Below, piece after piece: positions 43,222-53,289 of a stretch of 64,000 nucleotides of DNA. Every line of letters starts with the position of its first letter. Within the stretch, counting starts at the first letter, position 1. The translations under genes and the position numbers were made by a program. This DNA is from Pyropia haitanensis (Eukaryota; Rhodophyta; Bangiophyceae; Bangiales; Bangiaceae): NCBI GenBank assembly GCA_008729055.1, contig SDUX01000007.1, forward strand, positions 1,970,064 through 2,034,063. Direction: 5' to 3'. Below the pieces are notes generated by a model that did no database searches, had not been told where the DNA came from, and was given only the letters and a program-made list of their open reading frames with translations.

Positions 43222-43761
43222 TTATCCGTGGCCATGTGGCCAAGATGTAGCCCGTGCCGATTTGTACTTTTCCTGGTCACTTATGAGTCCGTCGACTGAA
43301 TGTTTGAGAGACCTTAGAATCTGATCATTAAGTGCTAGTAAAAACGTATTGATGTCCAGCAAGTCCAACGCGGGGACAGGCGTGTGAGGCTGTGCTGTGG
43401 TTCGCTCGACCTTGACCCCGCGCCACCGCGTGCGGACACGGGTCAACCGCACGGAGACTGGCAGTAGTACTAGGCCTAGCCGCTGCTGATTTGAGTCCTT
43501 AGGTGCCGCCAGAGCATCTGCGCTTCTCAAACAGAACTTTCCTGTTCGTCGTCAAGCGTCGTCTTCCTCACTCGCCAAAACCATGTCAACCATCTCGTCA
43601 ATGACCTGGGAGTCGTCCTCAGCCGCCAGCCAGCACCGGGCAACCTGCTCTTTCTGCTCCCGCCCGACTCCCTCGACATGGCCAGACGTGATGGCTTCAC
43701 TACCAGACCAGCAGGCGGCTCGGCCGGGACGACTGAACGGCGGGCACACGTCATTGCTCAT
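43222..43761 (-). pseudogene. ORF of unknown function interrupted by one TGA
   Basis: From ATG 43761 the frame reads MSNDVCPPFSRPG and later DDSQVIDEMVDMVLASEEDD, meets TGA at 43554-43552, and continues in the same frame through RRTGKFCLRSADALAAPKD and ALDLLDINTFLLALNDQIL to a stop at 43222. Both halves have balanced composition in AT-richer DNA. The TGA is a single step from CGA (Arg), the commonest CpG decay product, so a single nonsense change in a 179-residue protein is the simplest view. No family recognised; a transposon-borne ORF is possible. Confidence 0.35.
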
Positions 43762-44289
43762 AACTCTTTGTAATTGACACGATTATCAGCGTCGCACGGT
43801 TCTAAGTGCGCAACCAGGAGTTTAGATGTCAGCTGGGCACGTAGACAGTACGCTGTAGAGGAGTTGATCTCGGGATATCGGGCTTAGTTATGTGCGGACC
43901 ACGCAGAACCAAGCCACACTTAACCGGATACAGACTGTACCTGTTGCCCGCCGCGGCGAGCGCCTGGTGCGCGGGGCTCCGAGGTCGACGAAGCAGGGGC
44001 CAAGTCCCACGCGAGCCAGCAGGCACGGATAGGGTCGGTTCATTGTCTGCCAAGTCGCGTGATCCGCTCGGCTGGCCAATCAATGCGCTTCCGCACTGTC
44101 GCTCTCGAGATAACTAAACGCCTGTTTGTAAAGGACCTCATCGACGGCGCGAGGTTACAGCCCATCCCAGGATGGGCTCGATACGCAAACCGTCGCGTAT
44201 CGGACGGCGCGTCGAAACCCCGTTTCGATGGTTGACACTGCATCAAAAAAGTCGATACGGGTGTCGATGCGCAAAACGAAAGAGCTGAC
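43762..44289. other. Non-coding region with hairpin array
   Basis: About 530 bp of ordinary composition between the interrupted ORF and the next gene's 3' end. Notable only for three perfect hairpins at 44160-44228, listed separately. Confidence 0.4.
44160..44228. other. Array of three consecutive perfect hairpins
   Basis: Stem 1: GCCCATCC/GGATGGGC (44160-44167 and 44170-44177, loop CA). Stem 2: CGATACGC/GCGTATCG (44179-44186 and 44195-44202, 8-nt loop). Stem 3: TCGAAAC/GTTTCGA (44212-44218 and 44222-44228, loop CCC). Just downstream come two related words, GTCGATACGG and GTCGATGCGC. It could be an element end, a protein-binding array or a terminator-like structure downstream of the minus-strand gene. 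Confidence 0.5.
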
Positions 44290-44771
44290 GATCGCCCCCC
44301 CCCATTCCCACCAGCCCCGCCACCCCCCCCTCTCCTCCGCCCCGCCCACCCCACCCCGCGGCAGTCCCCCCGCCGCTCCCACGCGGGCGAAAGCACACGG
44401 GCGTGCGAGCGCCGGGCACGCCACGCCCCTCAGCGGGCGGCCGCCACCTCCCCCGCCCCCCCCCCCCCCCACAGCCGTCGCAACAGGCGCCCCCCACTCC
44501 GGCGTTCCCCCCCACCCCCCCCCCCCCCCCCCCCCCCCCCCCTGGCGAGTGCGCCCTCCCCCTCCCCCCCCCCCCCCCCACCCCCCTCCCGCCCCGTCAA
44601 CGACAAGCGCCCCGCACTCCGCGACGCGCGGCGGCCGTCCACCCCCCCCCCCCCCCCCCCCCAGCGGCCCCGCACACGCGACCGCCGCGGCGGCTACCCC
44701 CGCCGCCGCCGCCCGTGCGAGCGGCGTCGGCCGTGGTGCGGGCGCCGGCCGCTGCGCGACGCCGCGGCTGG

Positions 44772-44804
<33 letters not shown>

Positions 44805-44983
44805 ACGGGGGGCGCGGCGTCAGCGGCTGGCGGCCGCCGACGGGTTGGGGTACCCCGCCGGTGGAGGGGGGGGGGGGGGGGGGATGGCGCCGCCGGTGCC
44901 GCCGCCACCGCCGTGGCGGGGGGGGCGACGGCGGTGGCCGCCGTCGGCGGCTCCCGCCACACCGCCACCCCCCCCACCCCCAC

Positions 44984-45034
<51 letters not shown>

Positions 45035-46238
45035 GACGGCGACCGCCGGCACCCCCCCCCCCCAGCACCCACCCCCGCCGTGACGGCAGCCGCGCCACCC
45101 CCCGCGCCCGCCTCCTCCGCCTCGACCGCCCGCCGCAGGCCCGAGTAGCGGAGGCTCGCCGGGCGGGCGGCGGCGCCCGCTGGGGACCACACCCGCGCAA
45201 ACGGCGGCGCCGCGTCACCGCCCGCCGCCGCCGCGGCGGGCGGTGGCACCCACCCGCCGGTGCGGACCTCGGGGGGGGCCGCCAGGGCGGTCTCCCCGGC
45301 GGCAAGGGCGGACCGCGCCGCGGGCGGGCGGAGGCGGTAGACGTTGCCCGAGTAGCGGTAGCCATTGTGGATAAAGTAGTTGAGCTTGGGGGGGGGGGGG
45401 GGGGGGGGCGCCACGCCCGTGTCGCCACCGCCGGCGGTGCTGCCGCCGCTGCCGCTGCCGCTGGCGGTGCCCTTGCGGCCGTCCCCACAGGCGCCGTCGA
45501 CCGTGCCCGTGGCGGCCTCATCCGCATCGTCCGGGTGGCACACGGTGGGGCACGTGGCGTGGCTGTCACGGACGGGGGGGTGCAGGCGCTCGTCCATGGC
45601 GTCCAGGGGGGGCAGCGGCGGCGGCGGCGCCCACCCGCCCGCCGCCGCGACAACCGCCGCCGCGACCGCCGCGGCGGGCCGTGCCGACACGGCGCCCGCC
45701 ACCTGCCGGCGCGCGCGCCACGCCGACACGGCGGTGGCCGGGTCACCCGCGGGCGCGTCGCCGTAGCCGTCGCCACCCCCATCGCCATCGTTGTCGTCGT
45801 CGTCGTTGTCGTCGCGGTGGCCTTGGTAGCGGCCGTCACCGCAGTCGAGGTCGTCATCCCACGACCACAGGTCGGCCAGCGGCGTGCGGCCGTCTGCCGG
45901 CGGCGGCAGCAGCCCGCCGGCAGTCACCGCCGCCCGCGGCGCCGCCGCGGCGGCGGCGCCGCCGCCACGCACGCCAGCGGCGGCGTACGCGCCGCCCGCC
46001 CCGCCCGGCGGCGGCCCATACCCGCCACGGCGGCCGCCGCCAGAGTCGATGCCGTCGAGGACGCCGCCGGCAGCGTCGTCCTCCTCCTCCCCGTCAGAGG
46101 AGAGGACGTCCCAGTCGCGCTCGCCAATATCGTCGAGGCCGTCGCCAACGTAGGGGGTGGGGCGGGTCGTGTCCCACACGGTCGGCGGCTCCTCGTCCGC
46201 GGGGGGGGCCACCCAAAGGCGGCGATCATGGTGGCCAT
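44290..46238 (-). CDS. Acidic low-complexity protein with YFIHNGYRYSG motif (frame changes)
   Basis: ATG 46238 gives MATMIAAFGWPPP. After a C run (about 46199-46209) the register changes to ADEEPPTVWDTTRPTPYVGD, GLDDIGERDWDVLSSDGEEE, then Gly/Ala stretches, PLADLWSWDDDLDCGDG, an Asp-rich run, LDAMDERLHPPVRDSHATC and PTVCHPDDADEA, and KLNYFIHNGYRYSGNVYRLR, RYSGLRRAVEAEEAG. Past ~45060 the sequence is Ala/Gly/Pro-rich with further likely register changes at runs; the end is not certain (C runs near 44510-44580). Single-copy complex motifs make the gene real to at least 45060. No known domain recognised; the acidic patches and disorder suggest a nuclear or scaffold role, an inference only. Confidence 0.6.
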
Positions 46239-47088
46239 GCCCCCGCGGGGGGTGCAACAAAAAAAAGAAGAAAGGGGGGGGTTGGGGGGGGGGGGGGGGG
46301 GGGGTGTGGGTGGGCGGGAGTGGGCGTCGGCGGTCGGGGGTTGTGTGGAGAGGTGGCACGGGAAAACCAAGGCGGCGGTGGGACGGGGGGCGCCGGCGGT
46401 GGGGATTAAGGCGTGTGGGGCGGTGAGGGGGGTGGCGGGGAGTAGGAGATTGTTGGGAGGGCGTGGAGGAAGCAGGGGGGCGCTGGCGGTGGGGGAATAG
46501 GGGTGAGGGGGCGGGCGGGACGGGGCGTGATAACGGGGATGAGTAGGCACGGCTGTGGGGCGGGCGCTGCCGGTGCACGCGCCGGCCCAGCGCCGCCGAC
46601 GCGGTGGGTGCCACTGCAGCGGCTCACGGGGTGGCGGCCGCCGCGGCCGTCGCGGGGGTGTCAGGCCCCCCCCCGGCGGTGCCGTCCGCCGCCAAGCCGG
46701 GACGCCGCCGCCGCCGCCGCCAGCGGCCGCGGCGGGTGTGGGCCGCGGCGCGCGGGGGGGGGGGGGGGGGGAGGGAGGGGGGCGCCGCCGGCGGGGTGCC
46801 GCCGGCCGCGGGCGGAACCGCGCTGCCAGGTGCCGATAGCGGCGGCACCCGCGGCTGGGCCGGCGGCGCTGCCCCCGCGGGGCGCGACGGCGGTGGGGGG
46901 CGGCGGCGCGGGGACCCACCGGCCGGCCGCCGAGGCGGGACGTGGAAGGGGGGGGGGGGGAGGGGGGAGTGGCGGCTCGCTGCTGGCCGCGCCGCCCCGG
47001 CTGCGCGGCGGGCAGACCCGCCATCCAGGCGGCGGCGGCGGTGGTGGCGCGCCGCCGGTCGTGGCGGCGGCGGCGGCACCGGCACCGG

Positions 47089-47119
<31 letters not shown>

Positions 47120-48100
47120 GGCGGCAGCGCGCGTCGCGCGCGTGGGCCGCCCGCGGGGCTGGGGGTGGGGGGGGAGGAGCGACGCCGGAGCGGGGGGGGG
47201 GGGGCGGCCGCGCCTGCTGCTGCCCACGCGCGGCGGCCGGCGGTAGCGCGGGCCCCCCCCTCCCCCCCCCCCCCCCTCCCTCCCCCCCGGCGGCGTGCGA
47301 CGCGGCCGTGGCCGAAACGGACCGCCGCCGGCGGGCGGCGAGGGGTGGTGGCGGCGCGGACGGGCGCGCCGCGCGACGGCAGACGCTGGCGGCGGTGGTG
47401 GCGGCGGTGGCGGGGGAGAGGGTGGGGGGGGGGGCGGGGGGGGGGGGGGGGGGGGGGGGTGCCCCGCGCCGCGAGCGCCGGCCGCTCCCGCCGCGCGCGG
47501 CGGCGGCGGCGGGAGCGTGGAGCGGCGCGACGGGTTGGGGGGGGGGGGGGGCGGGGGGGGGACGCTGGCTGGGAGCGGGCGGTGCCCAGTGGCGATGGGT
47601 GGATTGGGGGGGGGGGGGGGGGGGGGAGGGTCGCATCGCACCGGGCGTCCCGCCGCGGCGGCGGCACCACTGGCGGGGCGGGGGGCGTCGTCCCGCCGCG
47701 GCGGCGGCACCCCTGGCGGGGCGGCGCGTGCCGCCGCGGCGGCGGCCGCGGCGGCGGTGGGGGGCGTGGCGGGAAGCGGCGGCCGTTTTGCCGCGTCCCC
47801 GCAGCCGGCGCGGCGCGCCGCGGCGCGCCGCGCCGGCGGCGCCCGTGGCCTCGTGTGTGGGACGTGGCAGTGGCGGGAGCGGGGGGGCCCGCGCCGCCGC
47901 CGGCGGCGGCGCACTTGTAAGCGCGCGCACGAGCCTCGTGGATCGGGTACAGTGGGCAGGCTCGGTGCGGCGCGGTGGGGCAGCCCCGGTGGGGACCGGA
48001 TTGGGGCGCGGGGTGTACGAGTGACGGGGGGGTCGCGCCGCCCGTTGGACGGGGGCGCTGGCGGTTCCCGGTACTCTCGACTTGGTGGGAAGTAGCGATG
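46239..48100. other. Low-complexity region, coding status unresolved
   Basis: Long G runs (46284-46303, 46756-46770, 47425-47459, 47610-47627) alternate with GCG/GGC-rich sequence open in several frames. The most protein-like plus-strand pieces are LAAPPRLRGGQTRHPGGGG (46980-47040) and AACDAAVAETDRRRRAARGG (47290-47345), but the minus strand is nearly as good. No ATG-initiated plausible gene could be assembled. The ATG of the minus-strand gene is at 46238, so part is its promoter. Confidence 0.3.
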
Positions 48101-50065
48101 ACAAGTACGGGTGCAGGGGGGGAATGCTTGGTGGGGGGGGGAGCCCCCGGCCCCGAGCGGCGCCACGGCGCGCATCGGCCGCCGCGGCGCCACCGCGTGC
48201 GGGGCGATACGGACCGACGCGCGTTGGTGTGGGCGACGCAGACAGGAGGCGGGGGCGCCGAGTACGGCGTTGACAGCGCGGGACGGTACGTCTGCGCGAC
48301 AGACACAGCAGACGAGGATCCACACCGTCTGGACCGCGGCCGCCTGCACGCGTGACTGTCCAAGGCGGCGGTAGCCACGACGCGCCACGGCGCTTCCCCC
48401 CCCGCCCCCCGCCGGTCGCCGCCCATAGAGGGCACCACCACCACCCATTGACGTAGCGCGCGGGCGCGCCGACCCGCTGGTGCGGGCCACCCTACCCCAG
48501 CGACGCGGGGGACCCGCCCGCGACGGCAGCACCGCCCGCCCAACGTCCATACACGATGGCCGCACCGCCGCGCACGCGCTCGTCACGCCTCCCCTTCCAG
48601 GACGCGTGCCGACGGGCTCGTGGAGAGCCGCGTCCAAGACAACGCGTCCCACACACCACAACTCGCTCGGCACTTTTTTGCACAACCGCCGCGCGTGTGG
48701 TCGCCCCACCCCGAGCGGCCGTCTTGCCCACGGCACGAACCCCCCCGCGCAGCCGCGCTGGGGGCAATGGTCGGGAACGAGCAGCCGGCGACCGCGCACA
48801 CAGCGCCGAGACACGTCCCACAAAGCAAAGACGGGAAGGCAGCGCGCGGGCGTGGCCCCGAAGGGAGCAAAGTGCGCATCCGCCGCGGCGGTCGGGGGAC
48901 GTCGAGACGAGGCGGGCGTCGGCTGGGGCGTCCAGTGTGCAAATGAGGCAAACGGGCCGGCCGAGGGGCGTGCCGCCCGCGAAAAGTCGTGCACAAAGAT
49001 CCCCACTTTCTCCACACCACCGTCTATAATGTCTCGTGTGGCCAATGCTGCGGAACCACGTGGCAGCTTTGAGCTGAATCTTGCCGATCAGCATCCCGTT
49101 TCTGACCGTCTCCAGTGTCGGAAACCCAAACAGTACGACAGTCTTTTCCGCACTGGCGCCCCCCGTCTGACAGACTCGAGCGGCGCGTCCGCGCCTGGAC
49201 CTTGCCACGGTTCCGCGCCCCGGCCTCGCAACGGTGCTGCCATGCCGGCGCCACGACCCGCGGCGCGGCCGGGACGGCGGCGCGGCGTGTGCGTCGCCCG
49301 TAGGGCTGACCCGTCTGGGGTAACCTGCCAGAGGTGGTCTGCCAGCCGCGAGAGCATTGTCCCCCTTTTGTCGCGGCCCGCGCGATACGAGCGTGCGCCC
49401 GGCATCGTCGTGACGCTGCGCCAAGCACCAGCGACGCGGTGGCCGTGGCACGCGCAAGCGAAAGACCCCTGGGGCAGGGCGTTCCCGGCCGCGGACCGCT
49501 CGGCCGGCGGCGGCGGTGTGCCGGTCGCCGCGGCACCCCCGCCCCAATCTCCCGGCCGCCCTGCCTCTCTCGCCGTGCCTACCGTGTGGCGCCCCACCAC
49601 GCGCGAGGGGGGCGGGGGGGGGAAGGCGGCGCGATCAGCGGGAGGGGAGGGGTGGGGGGGAGGGGCGGGAGGCGGGGGCGTCACCACGCCGTGCGCGGTG
49701 GGCGTTGGCCGCCACTGGCAGACGCTCCCTTCCCTTCAAGAGCGTCGCGGCGGCAGGCAATGACACGCGCCTTGGCAGACGCCTCTCCCCCTTGCGCAGC
49801 CGCCACCCACACCAGTGACGGAAGAGGTGCGCCCGCCGCGGCGGTCAGTCCTTCCCATCTTTGTCTCTGCTCATGTCCCCCCCCCCCCTTCCCTCTCGTG
49901 GACCGCACCTCTCCCGCTTCACAGTGTCGATCGGCAGCCCGCACGCCTATCGATTAAAATCGGGCTTATAGGGGTGGCGGGGTCGCGGGGAGGGTGTGCC
50001 AGCTCGTGCAGCAACGCCCGACCGCGACGAGCGTGGCGCGCCGGCCCAGGGACTGCTGCGGAGCC
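48101..50065. other. Intergenic region upstream of the Kelch-type gene
   Basis: About 2 kb of mixed composition. An AT-richer patch at 49000-49150 is open on both strands (plus: MSRVANAAEPRGSFELNLAD; minus: KTVVLFGFPTLETVRNGMLI) but neither extends into a coherent protein. GATTAAAATC at ~49952-49961 and CTTATAGG at ~49966-49973, about 95-115 bp before the next ATG, are possible core-promoter sequence. Confidence 0.35.
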
Positions 50066-51823
50066 ATGGCGGTGGCGCGTCTGCCGGCCGCGGCGGGACC
50101 CCTGCGGAGGTGCCCTCGGCGCCCCTGGTCGATGGTCGTGACCCTGACGGTGGCGGTGGTGGCGGCGGCGCCGGTGGTGACGGCCGCGGCTGCGGAGGCC
50201 GTCGTGGCGGCCGCCGCGCCCCCCTCGCCTCCTTCCCCCCAGTCGACGCCGACGGCGCCCGGCGACCTGCCCCGGTGGACGTGGGCACGCCTGTCGCGGA
50301 GTGACCCTGCCTCCCCCTATACGTGGCCCCTCTCCTCCCTCCGCCGCCCCATCGTGAACGACGACTCGGTGACCGCGGCCACCCGCCGTGGCCTGTACGT
50401 GCTCCACCCCGACAGTGGCTGGTGGCGGTGGACGCCGCGGGGGAGCGTCTGTGACACCGCCTTGGCCAACGGCGGCGGAGACGGCGGCGACTGGGTGCGG
50501 CTGCCGACCGTCACGACTGACGGCGGGGTGCGACCGCCCGCCGTGTCGGCCGCCGCCGTCGCCGTTGACGCGGCGGGCGGGCGGCTGTGGGTGTTTGGTG
50601 GGGTGGAGCCAGCGTCCCCCAGCCGCCTGACCGCGACGCTCTACGAGTATGACGAGGCGGCGGGGCGGTGGACGTGGCTGAGCGGCACCGCCGAGGCGAC
50701 GCAGCCTGGCCCGCCGCGCCACCGCCACGGCGCCTGCGTTGAGGGCCCCGCCGGCGTGGCGGGCGCTCCGACGGGCGCCGGCGGTCCGTGCGCGATGGCG
50801 TTCCCGCCCGCCCGCTCCCCGACAGGCCTGGCCTTTGCGCACGACCCCGCCGCGGACGCGCTGTACGTGGCCGGGGTGGTGGCGTCGACGACCCCCGGCG
50901 TCAGCCCGTTTGGGCAGCTCGACGATGGGCGCGACGTGCGGGTGTGGCGGTACGACCTGCCCACCCGCACCTGGTCCGTCGCGGTGGCGTACGCGTCGGC
51001 CGCCGCGGGCGGCGGTCCCCCGCCGGTGCACTGGTTTTGGGGGCACCTCACCGCGTTTGCGGCGGGCGGCCACGTGCACCTCGTCCGCGACGACGGCATG
51101 GACCGCAGCCTGTGGCGGTACAGCCCGGCAGGCGCGGGCGCGGGTGCCGCCGCCGCCGCCACCGGCTGGACGCGGCTGGTCGCGGCCGACGCGCCGCGCG
51201 TGGACGCGGTGCGCCACGCAACGTGGACGGCCGGCCGCTACTGGCTGGCCTACCTCCCCGGCGCGCGAGAGTCGGCGGGCCCCGGCGGGATGGGCGGCCT
51301 GGCGGCCGCCGCGGGCGTCAGCTGGCTCGACCCTGGGTGGACCCTCACCGACGCGGACCGCTTTGTCGCGTGGGATTCGACCTGCACCGCGGTGGTAGGG
51401 GCGGAGCGGCGCCGCGTGCCGGCCGGCCGGCTGGTCCCGGCGGGCGGCCAAGCCGTGCCGGGCTGGCGGCGGCGGCCGCACACGGGCGGCACGCTGGTGG
51501 CGGGCGCGCCGGGCTGCGCCGCCACGCTCGTTGGGTACCTGCTGGGGGGGGACATCCCGGCTGCGGGGCCGCCGACGCCACGAGACGACCTGTGGCGCGT
51601 CACGTTTGACGTCGCCGGCCTGGACGCGGTGTTTGCCGCGGGCCGGGCGGCAAACGGGTCGGCGGCGCCGTCGCCGTCACCGCCCCCGAGCCAGCCCCGC
51701 GGGTCCCGCTACGAGCCGTTTGGCGGCCGCGCCCACCCGATCGCCCCCCGCTGCGCGACCGGCTTTGTGTGGGTCCCGCACACGGGCTCGTGCCTGTGGC
51801 GCCCATTCCCTGCGTTGAGCTGA
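50066..51823 (+). CDS. Secreted Kelch-type beta-propeller protein
   Basis: 585 residues in one frame, ATG 50066 (context GCCATGG). Residues 1-50 contain a basic head followed by SMVVTLTVAVVAAAPVVTAA, a signal peptide or anchor. Kelch-type blades are recognisable by glycine-hydrophobic strands and the Trp about 12 residues after Tyr: GRLWVFGGVEPASPS then LYEYDEAAGRWTWLSG (about 173-205), ALYVAGVVA then VRVWRYDLPTRTWSVAV (about 268-303), HVHLVRDDGMDRSLWRYSP (about 335-352) and DDLWRVTFDVAG (about 507-518). Eight or so Cys residues are spread through it (for example CVEG, CAMAF, CTAVV, CAATL, CATGF and SCLWR), consistent with disulphides in a secreted protein. No copper-radical oxidase ligands could be placed, so binding rather than catalysis is likelier. 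Confident as a gene, good as a Kelch-like fold. Confidence 0.8.
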   Translation: MAVARLPAAAGPLRRCPRRPWSMVVTLTVAVVAAAPVVTAAAAEAVVAAAAPPSPPSPQSTPTAPGDLPRWTWARLSRSDPASPYTWPLSSLRRPIVNDDSVTAATRRGLYVLHPDSGWWRWTPRGSVCDTALANGGGDGGDWVRLPTVTTDGGVRPPAVSAAAVAVDAAGGRLWVFGGVEPASPSRLTATLYEYDEAAGRWTWLSGTAEATQPGPPRHRHGACVEGPAGVAGAPTGAGGPCAMAFPPARSPTGLAFAHDPAADALYVAGVVASTTPGVSPFGQLDDGRDVRVWRYDLPTRTWSVAVAYASAAAGGGPPPVHWFWGHLTAFAAGGHVHLVRDDGMDRSLWRYSPAGAGAGAAAAATGWTRLVAADAPRVDAVRHATWTAGRYWLAYLPGARESAGPGGMGGLAAAAGVSWLDPGWTLTDADRFVAWDSTCTAVVGAERRRVPAGRLVPAGGQAVPGWRRRPHTGGTLVAGAPGCAATLVGYLLGGDIPAAGPPTPRDDLWRVTFDVAGLDAVFAAGRAANGSAAPSPSPPPSQPRGSRYEPFGGRAHPIAPRCATGFVWVPHTGSCLWRPFPALS

Positions 51824-52963
51824 GCATTTATCCAATGGACGTCGTACACGGGAAAAATACAATCAGAGTACGTACGGCCGCGGTGGGGCCTGTTTCAGGC
51901 TCGTGTCCGAGTGTGCGAAATATGAACATCTGCGTATTTTGATCCCCATTTTGAGAGACTGTTTTCTATTTTTCTGTTTCGGTCACACGCACCGCCTGGC
52001 TCGCTGACCCCCTGCCGCGCCACGGCTGCTCGGGCGTCCACCGTCCGCCCGCCCGCCCCGCTGCCCCTTGTCCCGCCGCGTCAGCGCCGGTCGGCGGCGG
52101 TGGTGGTGGCGGCGGTGGTGGCGGTGGCGGCGGTGGTGGCAGCGGCGGTGCGGGGTGGCACCGCCACGTGTCCCGCGGCTGGGCGCCCGCTCCTCTGCGC
52201 GGCCGTCGGCGCCCGCGTCGTCCTGCGTGGCCTCCCCGGCGGCGCGGCACCATCGTCGCTGGGCGCGGCGGCAGCGGCGGCGGCGGTGGCGGCACGCCGT
52301 GGACGCCCGACGGCGCCGCGGGTGGCGGCGACGGCGGCGGCAGCGGCGGCGCGGACGAGGGGCGGCTGCTGGCGGTGGCGGCCGCCGCGGCGGCGGCCGC
52401 CGCCGCGCCGCCCGCCGTGGCGCGGGTGTGGGCGTCGCCGCGCCGCGTCGGCGGCGGGCTGCTGGTGGAGGGCGCCCTCACCGAGAGGGGGTGGGGTCGT
52501 CGGCGGCCGTCGCCGGCACCCGCCGCCTGCTCGTGCACGGTTTGGCGGCCGCGCGGCGGTGCGGCCGTCGGGGGGGCGCCGCTGGGGGGGGCGCGGCGGC
52601 GGGGCGCGCGCGCCGCACCGTCGGTCGGTGCGGCGGCTGCCCGCCTTTGGGCTGGCGGCCGCCGCCGTCAGCCGTGGGCGGCGGCGGCGTCACGGTTTCC
52701 CCCTCGGCCGTGCGGGAAGGCCGACGCGGTGGGCGCGGCGGCGGCAGCGGCGGCGACGGCGGCGGGGGCGGCCACCGCGACGGCCGCCACCGCGGCGGCA
52801 GCGACGCCGCGCAGGCCGTGGCGGCCCGGCCGGCGCGTCGGCGGCGGCCGACACCCCGCCTGGTCCGCGCGGCGACGGGCGTCGCGGACAGACGAGCGGG
52901 GAGGACCGCCAGGAAAAAAAAAAAAACACAGTATAGCCGGGCGCACGCCCGTCGGTGGCGGCG

Positions 52964-53008
<45 letters not shown>

Positions 53009-53289
53009 TCCGCCGTGCCGCCGTCCTCCCTAGAGATACACGGCCACACACGCGGGGGCGGGGGGGACGGCCGGCGGCGGCGGGTCGCCAGCCGCTGCCA
53101 CCGCCGCGCCCCACACTGGCGGGGGGAGCCCGCGCGGGCCCGCTCCCCCCACGGGCATGGACGGGCGCGGCGCGGCGGGCGCCGCGGGCGGGCGCACGAC
53201 GCGTCCGCACCCCCCCGGCGCCACTCGCCAACCCCCCCCCCCACCCCCCCCACCCCCCCCCCCCCCCCCCCAACTGGTCCACCCCCCGC
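51824..53289. other. Region with possible but unassigned coding sequence
   Basis: AT-richer 3' flank of the Kelch gene to ~51990, then GC-rich. Between 52180 and 52560 the plus strand has protein-like pieces in changing registers (VGARVVLRGLPGGAAPSSLG; ADEGRLLAVAAAA; VARVWASPRRVGGGLLVEGA; SSAAVAGTRRLLVHGLAAAR), but no ATG precedes them and the minus strand is also open. A-run at 52914-52925 and a GGC run at 52968-53007 follow. 53220-53290 is C-rich sequence after the DCAF11-like gene. I do not call a gene here. Confidence 0.3.

Noticed and set aside
43552..43554. TGA as a selenocysteine codon
   Set aside because: No selenoprotein family context and no recognisable SECIS-like stem; a CGA to TGA change is simpler.
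46239..48100. Plus- or minus-strand gene in the G-run region
   Set aside because: Protein-like pieces exist on both strands but no ATG, domain or consistent direction could be established.
52068..52900. Plus-strand Ala/Arg protein after the Kelch gene
   Set aside because: Suggestive peptides in three registers but no start codon and an equally open minus strand; left as unresolved region.
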